64,000 nt of DNA from Larix kaempferi (taxonomy: Eukaryota > Streptophyta > Pinopsida > Pinales > Pinaceae): the NCBI GenBank assembly GCA_027924585.1, contig BSBM01000637.1:4154001-4218000 (forward strand), given 5' to 3'. The notes below the pieces were generated by a model, which made no database searches, had not been told where the DNA came from, and saw nothing but the letters and a program-made list of their open reading frames with translations. The position numbers and the translations under genes were made by a program. Positions 23,176 to 35,058 of this stretch are shown here, one piece after another. Positions within the stretch are counted from its first letter, which is position 1. Every line of letters begins with the position of its first letter.

Positions 23176-24624
23176 GTCTTCCGCTAAAGCATATTTCCAA
23201 CAAGACAGTGACACTGAAACCTGTGTGTCATGGAGAATGTGTAAGGCCTCCTTGATATTTGTCTCACTCATCTTCAAGGGCCATGCAAGGAAATGAGGTT
23301 CTGACAGTTGAAACTCAACTTCTTCCCTCTTTTGGGAATCAAATTCATGAATTTTAATCAGTGTTTTGAAAGCTGATCCATCTCTTGATGCTGAAAGATC
23401 TTCATCCTTAATCTCATTAACAACATTACTTAGGCTGCAACTTGGGTGCTCATTCATCCTAGGTGCACCGGGAAAATTTGCTCTTAAAATTTCAGCCTCT
23501 TCTAATTCATGAACCCCAACACTAGAGGGATCAACCAAACCAATATTTGCACTGGAAGTGGGTTCCATATTGGGATGCAACAAAGGCATACAAAAATCAG
23601 ACTTGCAGCCATACCTTTGTGCCCAATTCTCCTCCTCATGTAGTGTGTTTATGGCAACATGCTTCTTCTCAAAATTTTCAGATTCACACCCCACTAATGT
23701 GTGCTTGTTTTCTTCTTCCTTATGAATCTCAAGAGTGGACTGTAAATCTGATATGTGGTCTTCTTTTGTATCTGATCCAAAAGATGAATCACCACCCTCA
23801 ACATACCCAATGTCTTCTGTACTGATATTGAAATCACACACAAAGAAATTGGAGGTACATTCACCTTCCTTGTCAACAAATTCACTAAATGTTGTTCGGT
23901 CTTCTGTGTTGCATTGTTCTTCTGATGGATGCAACAATTCAGGATTTTCCTCATGATATAAGGTGGAGGGTCCTTCTAAGGGCTATAATGAAGAGTGAAT
24001 CTTGTCAAAATTAGAATTTTGACTGCATTTTTGTGGCTTCTTTTCATCCTCTCTAACTGGAAATTTTGCATAGGCATGATTTTCCTCCTTGGAGTCTTCA
24101 TGAAAACTCACATCTGTAGGTTTTTCTTCCTTATGCTTCACTTCTCCATGAGATTGGGATGGATCCACATGCAGGGCTTCAACTTCATCTTCAATTTTTC
24201 CTCCTTCTTCTCCACCTAAAGAACAAAGTGGCTCTTGGTTTCCTTCTTTGATTTTGCATGGCTGTGAGGACACATCTTTGTCCTTCCCTTCCATCTTAGC
24301 TCCTAGAGGCAAAAATATTGCCTCCACTTCTTTGCAAACACCAATCATATGTGAAATAATTCTTTTTCTATATCTGTTGTAGGGGTCTTTGAATAACCTC
24401 TTTATCTCCAAATCACAATATTCTCTAAAGGTTAGGAGCTTCTAAATCAACTTCTTCAAAGCATAGTACCCCATGAAGTACTCATAGGATTTGTTTGGAT
24501 TCCTTCCACTGAGTATTATTCCATAATTGTTGGGCTTGGACCAAGTGGGGAATTTTTTAGCAAGTTTGATTTTGGAACTGCGGAGCTGAGCACAGTTCAG
24601 TTGAAGGCTTTTTGAGTAAGTCAT
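23176..24624 (-). pseudogene. N-terminal half of the large unknown ORF of element X
   Basis: Minus-strand open stretches 24442-24624, 23983-24411 and 23167-23937 follow one another with only isolated stops. N-terminal part: FPTWSKPNNYGIILSGRNP and YEYFMGYYALKKL near 24470-24550, then KRLFKDPYNRYRKRIISHM near 24390, which look like a folded basic domain. The middle (about 23500-24300) is very acidic and Ser/Glu-rich, hence probably disordered. The end KYALAEDQ joins the piece at 17427 in frame once Copia 1 is removed. The whole product would be about 980 residues. I know no family to match. The M at 24624 is ten bases from the border of element D, so the true start may have been cut off. Confidence 0.55.
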
Positions 24625-24633
24625 ATTTTTGGA

Positions 24634-26191
24634 TGCTACGACGTTGTGCGCAGTGCAACATCGGAAGATCTATGAATGTCAGTACTGCGAGGAGACAACA
24701 CTGTGAAGAGCCCGATCTATGAAGATCCGGAAAGGAAGAATATTGGACAGAAGATGGAATAGATTACGGTTAGACCATCAGTGGTCTATTTTTGGTAAAG
24801 ATGCTCCATGAGTGATAGGAGATGGGTAAGGAGCAAAGGAAGAAAGCGACTGGTCGCACATGTAAAGAACCACTACATGAACCAGTCGCACAAGACCATT
24901 AGATTAAGAACGGATCGGTGAAAGCGATTTGTTGGCGTGCGCGCGACAGAGAGGCTTATAGCGACGTGGGCATGCGTTGAAGGCAACCACGATGGAAGAT
25001 TCACTTCCAGAAACCAGCAGTCTGGTTAGTTGAAAACCGTGATAATTTTGTAAACCTAAGGATTTTTTCCTTTGAATTGTAAACACATGACCTACGGGCA
25101 TGATCTATAAATAAGGCATAATTTGTATGGGAAAGGGTTGTTCGTTGGGTTGTCAATATCTCATTTTTTATTCTCATTTTGATTACTCTTCATTGTTATT
25201 GATTCAATAGATATTTGTTGAGAGACAGTTTTGTAAAGGCTCTGCAAGCTGTGTGTGCAGAGGCCTATTGAGAGAGAGAAAAGAGTCTATAGCTGAGTGC
25301 GCAGACAAGAATTGGTGTACCCTTCCCAAAGACTAATACAACAATATATCTTATGGACGTAGCTCATATCCTAGGGGTGAACCACGTTAAATCCTGTGTA
25401 GTGTGATTGTTTATGTTTTGGACTTGTCTGTTTGCTTACAATGGATGCCTGAATTCTCATTTATCGGTTGTTATGTTAATGCTTTTAAATGTATTCGCCA
25501 TAGGAGAAAGATGGGAATAATATGTTAAGTATTATATGAAGGGATGAATGTTGAATGTGTAGTATTCTAAGCCTATCAAAGTATCAGTTCATTGAATAAT
25601 CACATGTGTATGTAGAGTTAGGTTTGTGTAACTCTTTTGATGCGCATCACCAGAAGTGAGCAGTATTGTATATTTCGTCTGTTTACATAATTTCTAAGGC
25701 TAGATAATCTAAGGTAGTAGATGGGCGAATTAAGTAATAAGTAAAGTATTCATAGTGGTTAAGTCTGAAGAGAAATGTATAAGTCAGTTGCACTGTCCTA
25801 TTCATTGCATCATGTCTAAACCGCGCAGTTCGTAAATGAGTTGGTTGTGCAAGCATCTTAGCTTGCAGAAGTGAGGACAACAACGTAGTTTATCGTCGCG
25901 TCGTCTTCAACCCACAGTGCGAGCCCCGCAGCATGCTGCATTGTAGTCTATCTGAACAACTCATCACATTGCTTTGGAAACTTGATTCCACAGCACCCCC
26001 ATAGCTACACCTCGGGTGAGACCTTAGCCTGTTCGCAGGCGGTTGCCGAAAGGGCCAGTGAGAAGGGGTTTTGTTGGTTCTTTGAAACTGCGAAGAACCT
26101 GGGTCTACATTGGAAACCTCTAGATCAGTATATAAGCCAACAAATGGTTCTGTTGCTGTGATAAGAATCCATGATGAGTTGAATTCGTGAT
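24634..26191 (+). repeat. Probable 5' LTR and leader of gypsy element D
   Basis: The sequence changes character at about 24634 (TGCTACGACGTTGTGCGCAG) directly upstream of the X ORF start. A TATA-like box CTATAAATAAGG lies at 25104-25115, with GC-richer 'gtgcgcag' motifs around it. No coding signal appears until the D gag at 26192. The end of the LTR and the PBS could not be fixed: several TGG starts occur at 25975-26150 but none clearly matches a tRNA end. Confidence 0.4.
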
Positions 26192-27400
26192 GTGCGGCGA
26201 AGAAGAAGTTTTGTTGGTATTGACTTTTGGCATCCAGACAAGAAAGAAATTTTTGCTTGGTGTGACAAGATAGAGAGAGACTTTGCAAGAAAGGAGAATA
26301 GACACCCTCATCTCTCTAACATTCAGTGGTTGAAAAAATACCTGTGGAAAGACATTCATGAATATTTATGGGCATCTTTTGGAAACGAGCTACATGAGTG
26401 GTTGTCAAGACTCCCATAGAAAAGAAACTGTACATTGCGAGATGTACCGACGGAGTGGACACCAGAGCTTATTAAAAGGCTCAAAGCAGTAGACAGTCCA
26501 TTCACGAGAGCAGTCGACTTCTGGGTCGACAGCACACTACAGAGCTTTGTAACATTGTTCGTTGTGGACATGCTAAAGTCCTATGGCGCAGTCGGAAGAG
26601 AGTTTTTCAAGGGATTCAGAGGTAAGTACTTGAACAACCTCAGTTTTTACATTAAAATGCTTTTGGCAGAGAAAGGTGTTTTTAGAATGCAATGAAATTT
26701 TTGGAATCTGTAATGGTCGATAGCATTTATAGTAGGTTAGCCGAAGAGGCACATAATTTGAGAAGTGGAAAAAGATATAAATATACACCCGAGAAAACTG
26801 CTAGTGGACTTGGACTCCATGTAGACATTGATTCACAAGCTGAACCTGATAGACAAACTGCACCTCTATCTTCCACCTATCAACCTATTACTCCGCAGAA
26901 TCCACTGGTTGTGAACACCACGCCTTCCATTGCACAAAAATCACCAGTTTAGAACCCCCTAGTTGTGAATATCCCTATCACTTAGGCCATTGTTCTGCAT
27001 AGTACTCCCTTTATTTTTTCTACTCAGCAGCCTACGCAAAACCATCCACCACCTAGAAGATGTATGGCTGATGATATCAAGCTACCAATATTCAAAGGAA
27101 TGGGTCTAGAAGACCCTGATCAGCATTGGTTTCTATGTGAAGCCTTATGGAGTGTTAAACAAGTCAAGGATGATGTTGTTAAGCAAGCACAATGCATCAC
27201 CACCTTTAGAGACAGAGCCTTGCATTGGTTCATGAAATACTCGTAGGGACAGAAAAAACCCTAGTAGAAATCAAGGCTACACTCTTAGCAGAATTTAAGA
27301 AACCGAAATCATAGTCACAGTGTATAACAGAGTTAAAAGAGATCAAACAGAAACCTAATGAGAGAGTCTGGGAATTTGACCAAAAATTTAAAACACTTTT
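26192..27400 (+). pseudogene. Gag of gypsy element D
   Basis: Open pieces 26192-26419, 26435-26695, 26692-26952 and 27064-27246. The last carries the plant gypsy capsid signature KLPIFKGMGLEDPDQHWF and ALHWFMKYS (usual form: L-x-x-F-x-G-x-x-DPDQFWF ... ALTWYIK). The 250 residues upstream (WLKKYLWKDIHEYLWASFG, WTPELIKRLKAVDSPFTRA) form an extra N-terminal region that I do not recognise. A frameshift lies near 26692 and stops are scattered. Confidence 0.75.
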
Positions 27401-27639
27401 ATTCCAAGTAAGCTTCATTATTGCACCGCAACAACACCAAGAATGGTTTATAGTTGCACTGTTGCCCCATATCAGACAACCATTGATGCAACAGAAAGTG
27501 GTTTCGTAGGCAGAAGCCTTGGAGATCACGATGAAGTTAGAAGATTCATTGATTGGAGAAACTAGACTGGGATGTCACAGATTCAGAGCGAGTTGGATAC
27601 CCTAACACTACAATTACAAGATATCAAGAAAGGAAAGCA

Positions 27640-28210
27640 AGAGAGATAGGAAGTGTGGTGTATAGGATGTAAGGGAGAAGGACTCACTAAGGATCACTGT
27701 CCTTTATTCCAATATTTCCTTACCATGGGTGGACCAAACCCATTAAATCCAAACCAAGGGCCATGGTGTGAAATTTGCAGAACTAGAGGACACCGACCAG
27801 AAGACTATTACCTGATACAGAAATACATATGAACACCTAAAAATCTATATTGTAATTTATGTAAGTCAGTTGGGCATGATGAGTCCAAATACTGTGCATA
27901 GGAACTCATGTTGGAAAGGAAGAAAGATATTGAGCATATGTATGGCAGAGTATACAGAGTCCAAGATGAGACTCTGTAGAAACAAGATAATGTCTAGCAT
28001 GATAAGGGAGCATACAGTGGCCACAGAGGTTACCACGAGAGAGGAAGGAATAACGACCCCGCGTAAGGATGAGGCCAAGCTCAAGTAGTCTATTATAACT
28101 GTGGTCAAAGCGACCATGTATCTAGGGACTATACCAACCCATGCACTACATGTAATTACTGTAAATCATTCGATCATGTTATTGAAGACTGCCCAATGTT
28201 AGAGGCAGAA
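27640..28210 (+). pseudogene. Zinc-knuckle region of gypsy element D
   Basis: At least five Cys-rich motifs lie in series: CIGCKGEGLTKDHC near 27660, CEICRTRGHRPEDYY near 27772 (last Cys replaced by Tyr), CNLCKSVGHDESKYC near 27852, YNCGQSDHVSRDY near 28095 (outer Cys positions replaced by Tyr) and CNYCKSFDHVIEDC near 28150. Multiple knuckles after gag are typical of this gypsy group and bind RNA. Stops interrupt the frame between several of them. Confidence 0.75.
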
Positions 28211-28439
28211 ATGCAGAAAAGGAAACAGCAAGATGCGCATAACCCAAACATTTAGTTGATCGCAACAAAGAGGAGGCCTAAAAATCCAAGTAACAATGTA
28301 GTGACACAAAGTGGCACCACGATGGGGAGAGATAGAGGAGCATAAGCTTCAACTTTAGGAGATTTTAACACTAAGCAGACTCCTCTTGAAATAATATGGA
28401 TAAGAAAATCTCATGGGAAAGCACTTGCTTTCAACTTAG

Positions 28440-28987
28440 AGAAAAACAGAGAAGTCTTTGAAGAAGTGAGGGATATCTTCAAAGAGTCAGCACCCAGATC
28501 ACCGAGAATCCTGTTGCACAGTGAAATACCGCATATAGAAGATATGTCGGCTTCTTATGAGAGAACGAGTGCCACAACAGAGACAGGAACCTCTGTTGCA
28601 TAGTTCCTCAGGAACTGCATGAAGTTGCTGAAGAGTCCAAATGCTATAGAAGAATTGCAGAAGTTGTTAGATTAGTATGAACTACATAGCGAAATTGAAA
28701 CTATCGATAGCATAGTTCACCACATCAAGAAACACAAGAGAACATGCAAAGAAATGAGACTCAGTGCACAGATAGGAGATTATGAAATGGATGAGATCAT
28801 CCTTGATCTGGGATCTGAAGTAATTTTTTTAACTAAACAGACATGGAAGCAGATGGGGAGACCAAAGCTGTTATGGTCACCTATCCAATTGAGAATGGCC
28901 AATCAAGAAAAAGTCATACCTTTTGGGAGACTAGCCAATGTTGTGGTTGATATTGATGGAGTGCAAAGTTGTGCAGATTGTGTGGAT
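28440..28987 (+). pseudogene. Protease domain of gypsy element D, cut by Copia 2
   Basis: Frame 28754-28986 reads MRLSAQIGDYEMDEIILDLGSEV then WKQMGRPKLLWSPIQLRM. This is the retropepsin of a plant gypsy group that uses D-L-G-S at its active site. The frame runs into the Copia 2 LTR at 28988, so the rest of the domain and all of pol lie beyond the nested insertions, outside this window. Confidence 0.8.
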
Positions 28988-29196
28988 TGTTAGAACAGTA
29001 ATCCAATACTTAGTACCATATTTCATAACCTTAGTAAATTTTATTGCCATGTGTGCATTATTCCACTATAGTTTGGATTAGGTAACTTTAATTGGCCAAA
29101 TAACCACCTTTGAGAGTGTTCACACATATTTTGAAGCAACCCAACTCACCCAAACTCCAGTTTTGTCCACAAGTGCGCCCTCATTAAATGCAGGAG
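28988..29196 (+). repeat. 5' LTR of Copia 2, first part
   Basis: Begins TGTTAGAACAGTAATCC at a sharp change from D coding sequence. The LTR is split at 29196 by the Tat-like element and resumes at 42900. Together the two parts make 699 bp. Confidence 0.75.
29192..29196. repeat. Target-site duplication AGGAG of the Tat-like element (left copy)
   Basis: AGGAG directly before the LTR; identical copy at 42895-42899. Confidence 0.92.
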
Positions 29197-29895
29197 TGTT
29201 AACACCCAAAAAGTGCTCACTACCTCATCTACCCCCATTACATGACTCATTTGTCCATATTTCCTACCATATTTGCCTCCAAAACCTTAAAATCCCATTA
29301 AAAAGCCTCCAAAAGGCCAAAAAACCTCTTTTTCCCCCAAAATAAGCTAAACTTCCTCCAAAGTAGCAAAAACCCTCTAAAAAAAGGGAATAAAAAATAC
29401 AAAAAAGAGGAAAAAGAGGGAAAAAGGAAGCAAAAACCCTATACAGCTGACCTAAACCATATGGTGCCCAAAACCATGGGCCAACACTCCACCACTAAAA
29501 ACCTATAAATAGGTGGTGGAGGTCCCTCATTTCATATCCACAATCATCCACATCCTTACTCTGCCAAAATCACTCCTGAAACCCTAGCTCACCCTTGAGC
29601 TACTTTCAAACTTGAGTGCCCCTTTGGCCCATTTCCAAAACCCTTTGGAGAAAAAGAAAGGAACAACACTGGAGCTTGGAAGCAACCCTCTTGGACTGCT
29701 GCAAAGGCTTCATCAACCTTCACATTGGAGGTATAATCAACACAAAAAACCATTTTCATTATCTTTTTGTTATTTTATGCACATTCTTAAAGTAGTTACT
29801 ATTTTATTTACTGTATTTTATGAACTGCTACTAAGGAGTCCCTTCTCCTTAGTAGGTGCTCATTTGCACAAGCTAGGGTGAAAATCCTAGCTACA
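29197..29895 (+). repeat. 5' LTR of the Tat-like element (699 bp)
   Basis: Begins TGTTAACACCCAAAAAG and ends TCCTAGCTACA. A TATA box CTATAAATAG is at 29503-29512. Very similar to 42165-42894; the 3' copy carries an extra repeat of the stretch 'aaaaagcctccaaaaggcc'. Confidence 0.95.
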
Positions 29896-29899
29896 GTTT

Positions 29900-29911
29900 T
29901 GGCGACTCCCC
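29900..29911 (+). other. Primer-binding site of the Tat-like element
   Basis: TGGCGACTCCCC starts four bases after the LTR. This resembles the TGGCGACTC-type site reported for Ogre/Tat elements, usually assigned to tRNA-Arg. Confidence 0.75.
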
Positions 29912-30054
29912 TTGTGTTCCTTTGAATTTCTGGTTATAGTTTTAAACGTTTTTAATTTTCTACAATATTTTCCCATGTTTTCCTTTCGGCTATCCCTTTC
30001 GGCTAACATAAATCGCGTCTTTTGCCCCCGCAGTTGCGTCCTAACCGCGTCTTT

Positions 30055-30665
30055 CAGACTGTTACCTGTGATCTGACTGTGGCTCTCAGACTGTTACCGG
30101 TGATCTATCGACGGTTTTCAGTCTGTTACCTACGATTTGACCGTGGCTTTCAGCCTGTTTCGTGAAGTCTGACCACGGCTATTTACCCATTTTCCCGCGA
30201 GCCACCTACAGCTTGCAGCCATTTTTCTGCCACCCATCTATGCATTTCAACCTTTCTACCGCATCCTGCCTGTGACTTGAAGCCCTTTTTCTGCTACCCG
30301 TCTACGCATTTCGGCCTTTTTACTACATCTCTCTTGCGGCTTCCAGCCCTTTTTCTGCTACTCGCCTGTGCATTTTGGCCCTTTTACCGTGTCCTGCCTG
30401 CGGCTTGCAGCCCTTTTTCTACTACCCGCCTGCATCTTTCGGCCTTTTTCCAGCAGCCCACCTGCGGCTTTCAGCCATTCTCCTACTATCCGCCTGCATC
30501 TTTCGGCCTTTTTCCCGTGGCCCACTTGCGGCTTTCAGCCATTTACCTGCTATCCACCTGCAACTTTTAGCCAAATTCCCACAGTCCGCCTACATCTTTC
30601 ATCCAAATTCCTACAATCTGTCTGCGACTGTCGACCTGTTTCCCGCGGTCTGACCATGCAGATTT
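30055..30665 (+). repeat. Leader tandem repeat with 32-bp unit and 64-bp dimer
   Basis: The motif CAGACTGTTACC or a close variant starts at 30055, 30087, 30119 and 30151, a 32-bp period. From 30227 the motif CTGCTACCC or a variant starts at 30227, 30291, 30355, 30419, 30483 and 30547, exactly 64 bp apart, each unit being two diverged 32-bp halves. The array is pyrimidine-rich and stop-poor, which opens overlapping frames in all three phases (30277-30570, 30368-30709, 30375-30653); I treat these as by-products. Confidence 0.85.
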
Positions 30666-31578
30666 GCCACAGACCCACGGTCTATTTTCTGTATTTTTCA
30701 CCTGTTTGAACCCAACACTTTGCTGCAATATTTTTTGCACCTGCACAACCATCTGTCCTATCTGCAGCCTTACTTCCCTATAGCCTATTTTCTGTAGTAT
30801 TTTTTAAAATTTCAGCATTTTAATTGAAAAGAGAAAATTTTGCATTTCAAAGTTTAATTTCTGCATTGTTATTTTTAGTTAAAAAGTTTCCCACCCCGTG
30901 GCACTTTTACTTCAGTTCATTATCTCACACGCACACACTCTATCACCTAATTCAAGTGAGCCCTAAAATACTGCTTAACACAACCAACATTCTAACCCCA
31001 TTTGGGGAACACAAAAAGAATCTTCTAGTTAGGTAGGATCGGGGGGATGGGCATCCAAATAACACCCCTCGGTTGCTTACACTTGAGACATAGCTTTTGT
31101 CCATTAGGGAACCATAATCCCCTAGTATTTTTTGACACAGTTTAAAACCAATTTATCGGGAAGGATACCTTTTGTAGTTCTCGGTGTATCACCCGCATGG
31201 GGATATAGTGGCGATAGAACCAAATGGTAGATTCACCCAACCGAACGTGTCATGAGCAGGGTATCTTAATTGCTTTTCTTCTAGGATTGACTACCCAGTG
31301 TCCTTCCCAGTAGGGGGATATCTTTAGCCACTTGGCTATACTATCCATATTGTCTGACTTGGATTTCATCACCTTGCAAAGGATATGTCTAGTTGAGTCA
31401 GAATACTATTTAGCTACATGTTTGCATGCTCCCTTACCTCCTTTTGGTCTAGCGAGTCCACTATTTTTATTTTTCTAGGAAACCTGCTGCTTGTTGGTAT
31501 TCTGACAATTTTTATTAATACTCCACTTATTGTAGCACAGCTATTATAGTAAGTGTTTTGAGTTGGTTGTTGGCTTGA
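30666..31578 (+). other. Remainder of the Tat-like leader
   Basis: About 900 bp without a supported gene between the repeat array and gag. It is probably untranslated leader. Confidence 0.5.
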
Positions 31579-33663
31579 ATGCCATATTTTTTGCGCTCTC
31601 CTTATGCACACTTGGTTGCATTAGGGTTTTTGAGCTATTTTTCACTCAACACAACCCCCAGATACTTGACACCATCTGTCACCATTGAGTCCCCGAGACA
31701 TTCTCGGTGCCTCCGGGGTGAGCCCCCGCAGCACAGTTCACTTGACATCACCCGTCATAGACGTAGATCTTCATCACTTGATACCACTCATCATAGATCT
31801 CGAGCTTTGTCACTTGAATCCACTCGTCAATGGCATAGAACTCCATCACCTGATCTAGATGCCCCTTATTTCACTTATGATTCTGAGGCAGAGTCTGAGA
31901 ACCCCACTTACACTGCACCAACCAGCCCCATGGCTGGTGTGACTTCCAACCCTTTCTTTGTAGGGACCATTAGTGGAGCATCCACCACCACACCAGCTAC
32001 CACACCTACTTTGGGTATGCCCTCGATGGGGCTCACATCTACCATTTCGATCACTGTACCCATTCCAGTAGCTAGCATACCCATCCCCACTCCATCAGTG
32101 ACTCACACTACCCTTGGCAGTGCAGGACAGTCCCATACCACATTCATACCCCCACCTGGGGGCAACATCCCAAACCCAGCCCCTCCACTTAGGGGCGTTG
32201 GCCCCAACATGGTCACAACCACTAGTATGTCACATCCTTCTAATAGTTTTCCGTTCATGGCTAGTCTCAACCTTCCTGACCTAGCTAGACTGACTAACGA
32301 TCCCATCAGACATGACCCTATGTGGCCCCATATGCCCACCAAGATTCCCTCCGACATCCCTAAGTTTCAGGGCAAGGCAGGTGAGGACCCCCAGAACCAT
32401 ATTATGTCCTTCCATCTATGGTGTTCCTCCAACTCCATATTGGATGACTCTGTCCACCTCCATCTGTTACAGTGCACCCTCACTGGCTCTGTAGCTAAGT
32501 GGTACATCGAGCAGCCCCATGGGACCCATGCCACCTTTACTTCCCTTGCCTCGACTTTCCTGCAGTTCTTTTAGTTACCTGTCCATTATGATGTGGGAGT
32601 TGAGATCCTACTTTCTTGCAGACAGAACACGGCTACCCACATTACTAACCACATTCATGAGTGGCGTCGACGCCGTAGCCTCTGCAAAATCAAGTTATAT
32701 GACCATATCTTCTTAGATTGGTTTCTAAAATACCTCCTTCCTGTCATTGCCAAGGATGTGGCATCCGAGCGACCCCAGTCCGAAGAAGAGGCCATCCTCA
32801 AAGCCCAACAATTTGACCTTATTTACGCCAAGTCTGGTTACCTATATTCCATCATCCCTGATGCCCCCCACGGCAATTCCTCCTGACACGATGCATCGGG
32901 GGCATCCCATGCTGTAGATGGCATCATTGGCAGTATAGCCTCACTTAACCATCCCTTTTCCATAGCACGTCCTAGCCATGGCCCCAACCTTTCATGGGCT
33001 ACATCATAGTCCAGAGCAACCAATTCGTATGCTCCCATGGCACATCACCATCATTCCCACAGACCCTCATGTCCACCTCAGTGCTTTGGCCATGCCACCC
33101 CCTCTTACACCCCACCAGTCGCACCTCAGCCATATTACCACCCACAGGCTACACCAGCTCCTGTGTCCTCTCAATCCCAACCTGCTTATTACCCACCACA
33201 AGCAGCTTACCCACCACAAGCAGCCCCTTTGGCAAACCCACAACCCATTCCGCAGACATATCAGCAACCCCCACAAGGTTCAGCACCTGCGCCACCTCCA
33301 CCTACTTATTATCCACTGCAGCCTGCTCCCGCACCTACACAACCCTAGAACCCACCTACTACCCAAGGGCAAGTCTATGCCCAACAGAATCCACAGCAGA
33401 ACCAAAATAACCAGCGCCAATAGGTCCAGCAAAACTGTGGCAAAGGCCGTAACCGTGGGAACAACCCCCCTCCAGACCAAGGCAGTCAACCTCCCAATCC
33501 CCCAAACAACAAGAACGTGGCACTTGCCAACCAGAACCCTGATCAGCCACCCAAACAAGCCAAAAATCCTAATTTGCAAACAAACCATCCTTGTTCTATT
33601 TGTGGGGTCTATGGCCACTACACTCATGCTTGCCCACATTTGGAGTGAGCTCGACAACTCTGG
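31579..33663 (+). pseudogene. Gag of the Tat-like element
   Basis: One frame with a few stops. Residues 1-120 are Ser/Arg-rich (LDTTHHRSRALSLES); a Pro/Thr-rich linker follows; the capsid is at about 32330-32886 (PSDIPKFQGKAGEDPQNHI, VAKWYIEQPHGTHATF, then EEAILKAQQFDLIYAKSGYLY). Next comes a Pro/Gln-rich segment at 33037-33348 and a CCHC knuckle CSICGVYGHYTHAC at 33592-33633. Stops lie at 32572, 32884, 33346 and 33646. Gag would form the virus-like particle that packages the RNA. Antisense ORFs at 33067-33735 are shadows of its Pro-rich part. Confidence 0.88.
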
Positions 33664-33738
33664 ACCGATGATGCCCATCGCCAAGGGCACACGGCTCCTT
33701 AGGCACCGCCCAACCCCCCACCACCTCAACATCAACCC

Positions 33739-34773
33739 TTGGTGTTACAAAACCCTTTACCGACCCAAGGCGTAGTGAACACTCAGCTATTGGTTCCCTC
33801 TCAAGGAAACGCACCACCACAACAACATATCACTTATGCCACTCCTAATCAACCCATGTTAGACTCAGGTACCCACCACTTGTTAATGATGTCATCCATC
33901 GACGTCAACCTTCAAACCCGTCGGAACCAGTATGGCTCCACCCTTGAAGCCCCTCCCACCGACAAAAACACTAATGCTCATCCCACTGATCAAACGTTAC
34001 ATATACCTCCAGCTCCACTAGATGGCACCTCCAAAGCACCTCGCTTCCCACTTCGTCGCATCAACAATAATCCCAATGCTAATGCTGCGTCTAATTACAA
34101 CATTGTAGATGACTTAGCCCAATCTCCCACAGCCATGTCTGTGTTAGAGGTCTTACAAAACTGTCCTTCACAGCGCAATACTTTGCTCTCCGCCATTGGT
34201 GCTATTGACCCAAATGATTCATGACTGATGGCCTTCGATTTGGACCAATCCGAACCATGCCTGCCTTCCACTTTAGCGTTCCAAGTTTCTGTATCTGTTC
34301 GGAATCTTGTCATCCATTGGTGCATTATCGATGAAGGTGTGTCTACTTGCGTTATGTCCACATTCAATTGGAAGAAATTGGGATCCCCTACTCTCCAGCA
34401 GTCCACCACTACGTTGCGAGCCTACGACGGCCATTCGGCTCAACCCCAAGGTCTCTTAGGTAATTTTGCCATTCAGTTGGCTGGAAAAACCGTGCTCATT
34501 GACATAGAGGTCATCAATGCCCAACTTGATTATAACCTCTTACTTGGCTGCAGCTACATGTATGCCATGCAGGCAGTTGCCTCATACATTTTTCGTACCA
34601 TGATATTCCCCCATGACGGATGCGTGGTCAAGGTCGATCAACTCACCTATTACGATCCCAATGCCCCTGCTGCACCTAAAAATGTTCTCCCCATGGTTGA
34701 ACAACCTGTTTGTGGTCATCTACCTCGTTGGTTTCCTCCGTGGGACCTAGACTTTACTCAGATACGCCGATGA
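33739..34773 (+). pseudogene. Protease region of the Tat-like element
   Basis: Two open stretches in the gag frame (33739-34224, 34228-34773) separated by one stop. The first is a linker (APRFPLRRINNNPNANAAS). The second has the retropepsin fold: CIIDEGVSTCVMS with the catalytic Asp at 34330-34332, then ALAGK-like hydrophobic strands and NLLLGCSYMYAM. The active site is D-E-G rather than the usual D-S/T-G. From memory, D-E-G-A-S is known in some plant Tat-like elements, so it may be a lineage trait. Confidence 0.75.
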
Positions 34774-35058
34774 CCTCAACATTCCAATCCATTCCACCCC
34801 CGTCACCAGCGACCGAAGTATCTGACCTATGTACCCTTTCCCACAATACAAAAACACCCAATAATTAACTACCCTTGCTACCCAAACCACCATTGGTACC
34901 TAGTCATATTGGTGTTACACTCATCCACACAATCCCCTTCCTATTCCCTCCCTCGTGAGTATTAAGAACCCCGGTTATGGATACTCTCAGCCTCCCTGGG
35001 TTAACCTTAGGATTAATCGTGTGGTATATTTTTCCTCTCATTCCCCCGCCAACACCCA

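Noticed and set aside
30277-30709. Three overlapping plus-strand ORFs in all three frames
   Set aside because: They follow from the stop-poor pyrimidine-rich 64-bp repeat, which shifts frame by one base each unit.
33280-33735. 151-codon minus-strand ORF
   Set aside because: Antisense to the Pro/Gln-rich end of the Tat gag; composition explains the lack of stops.
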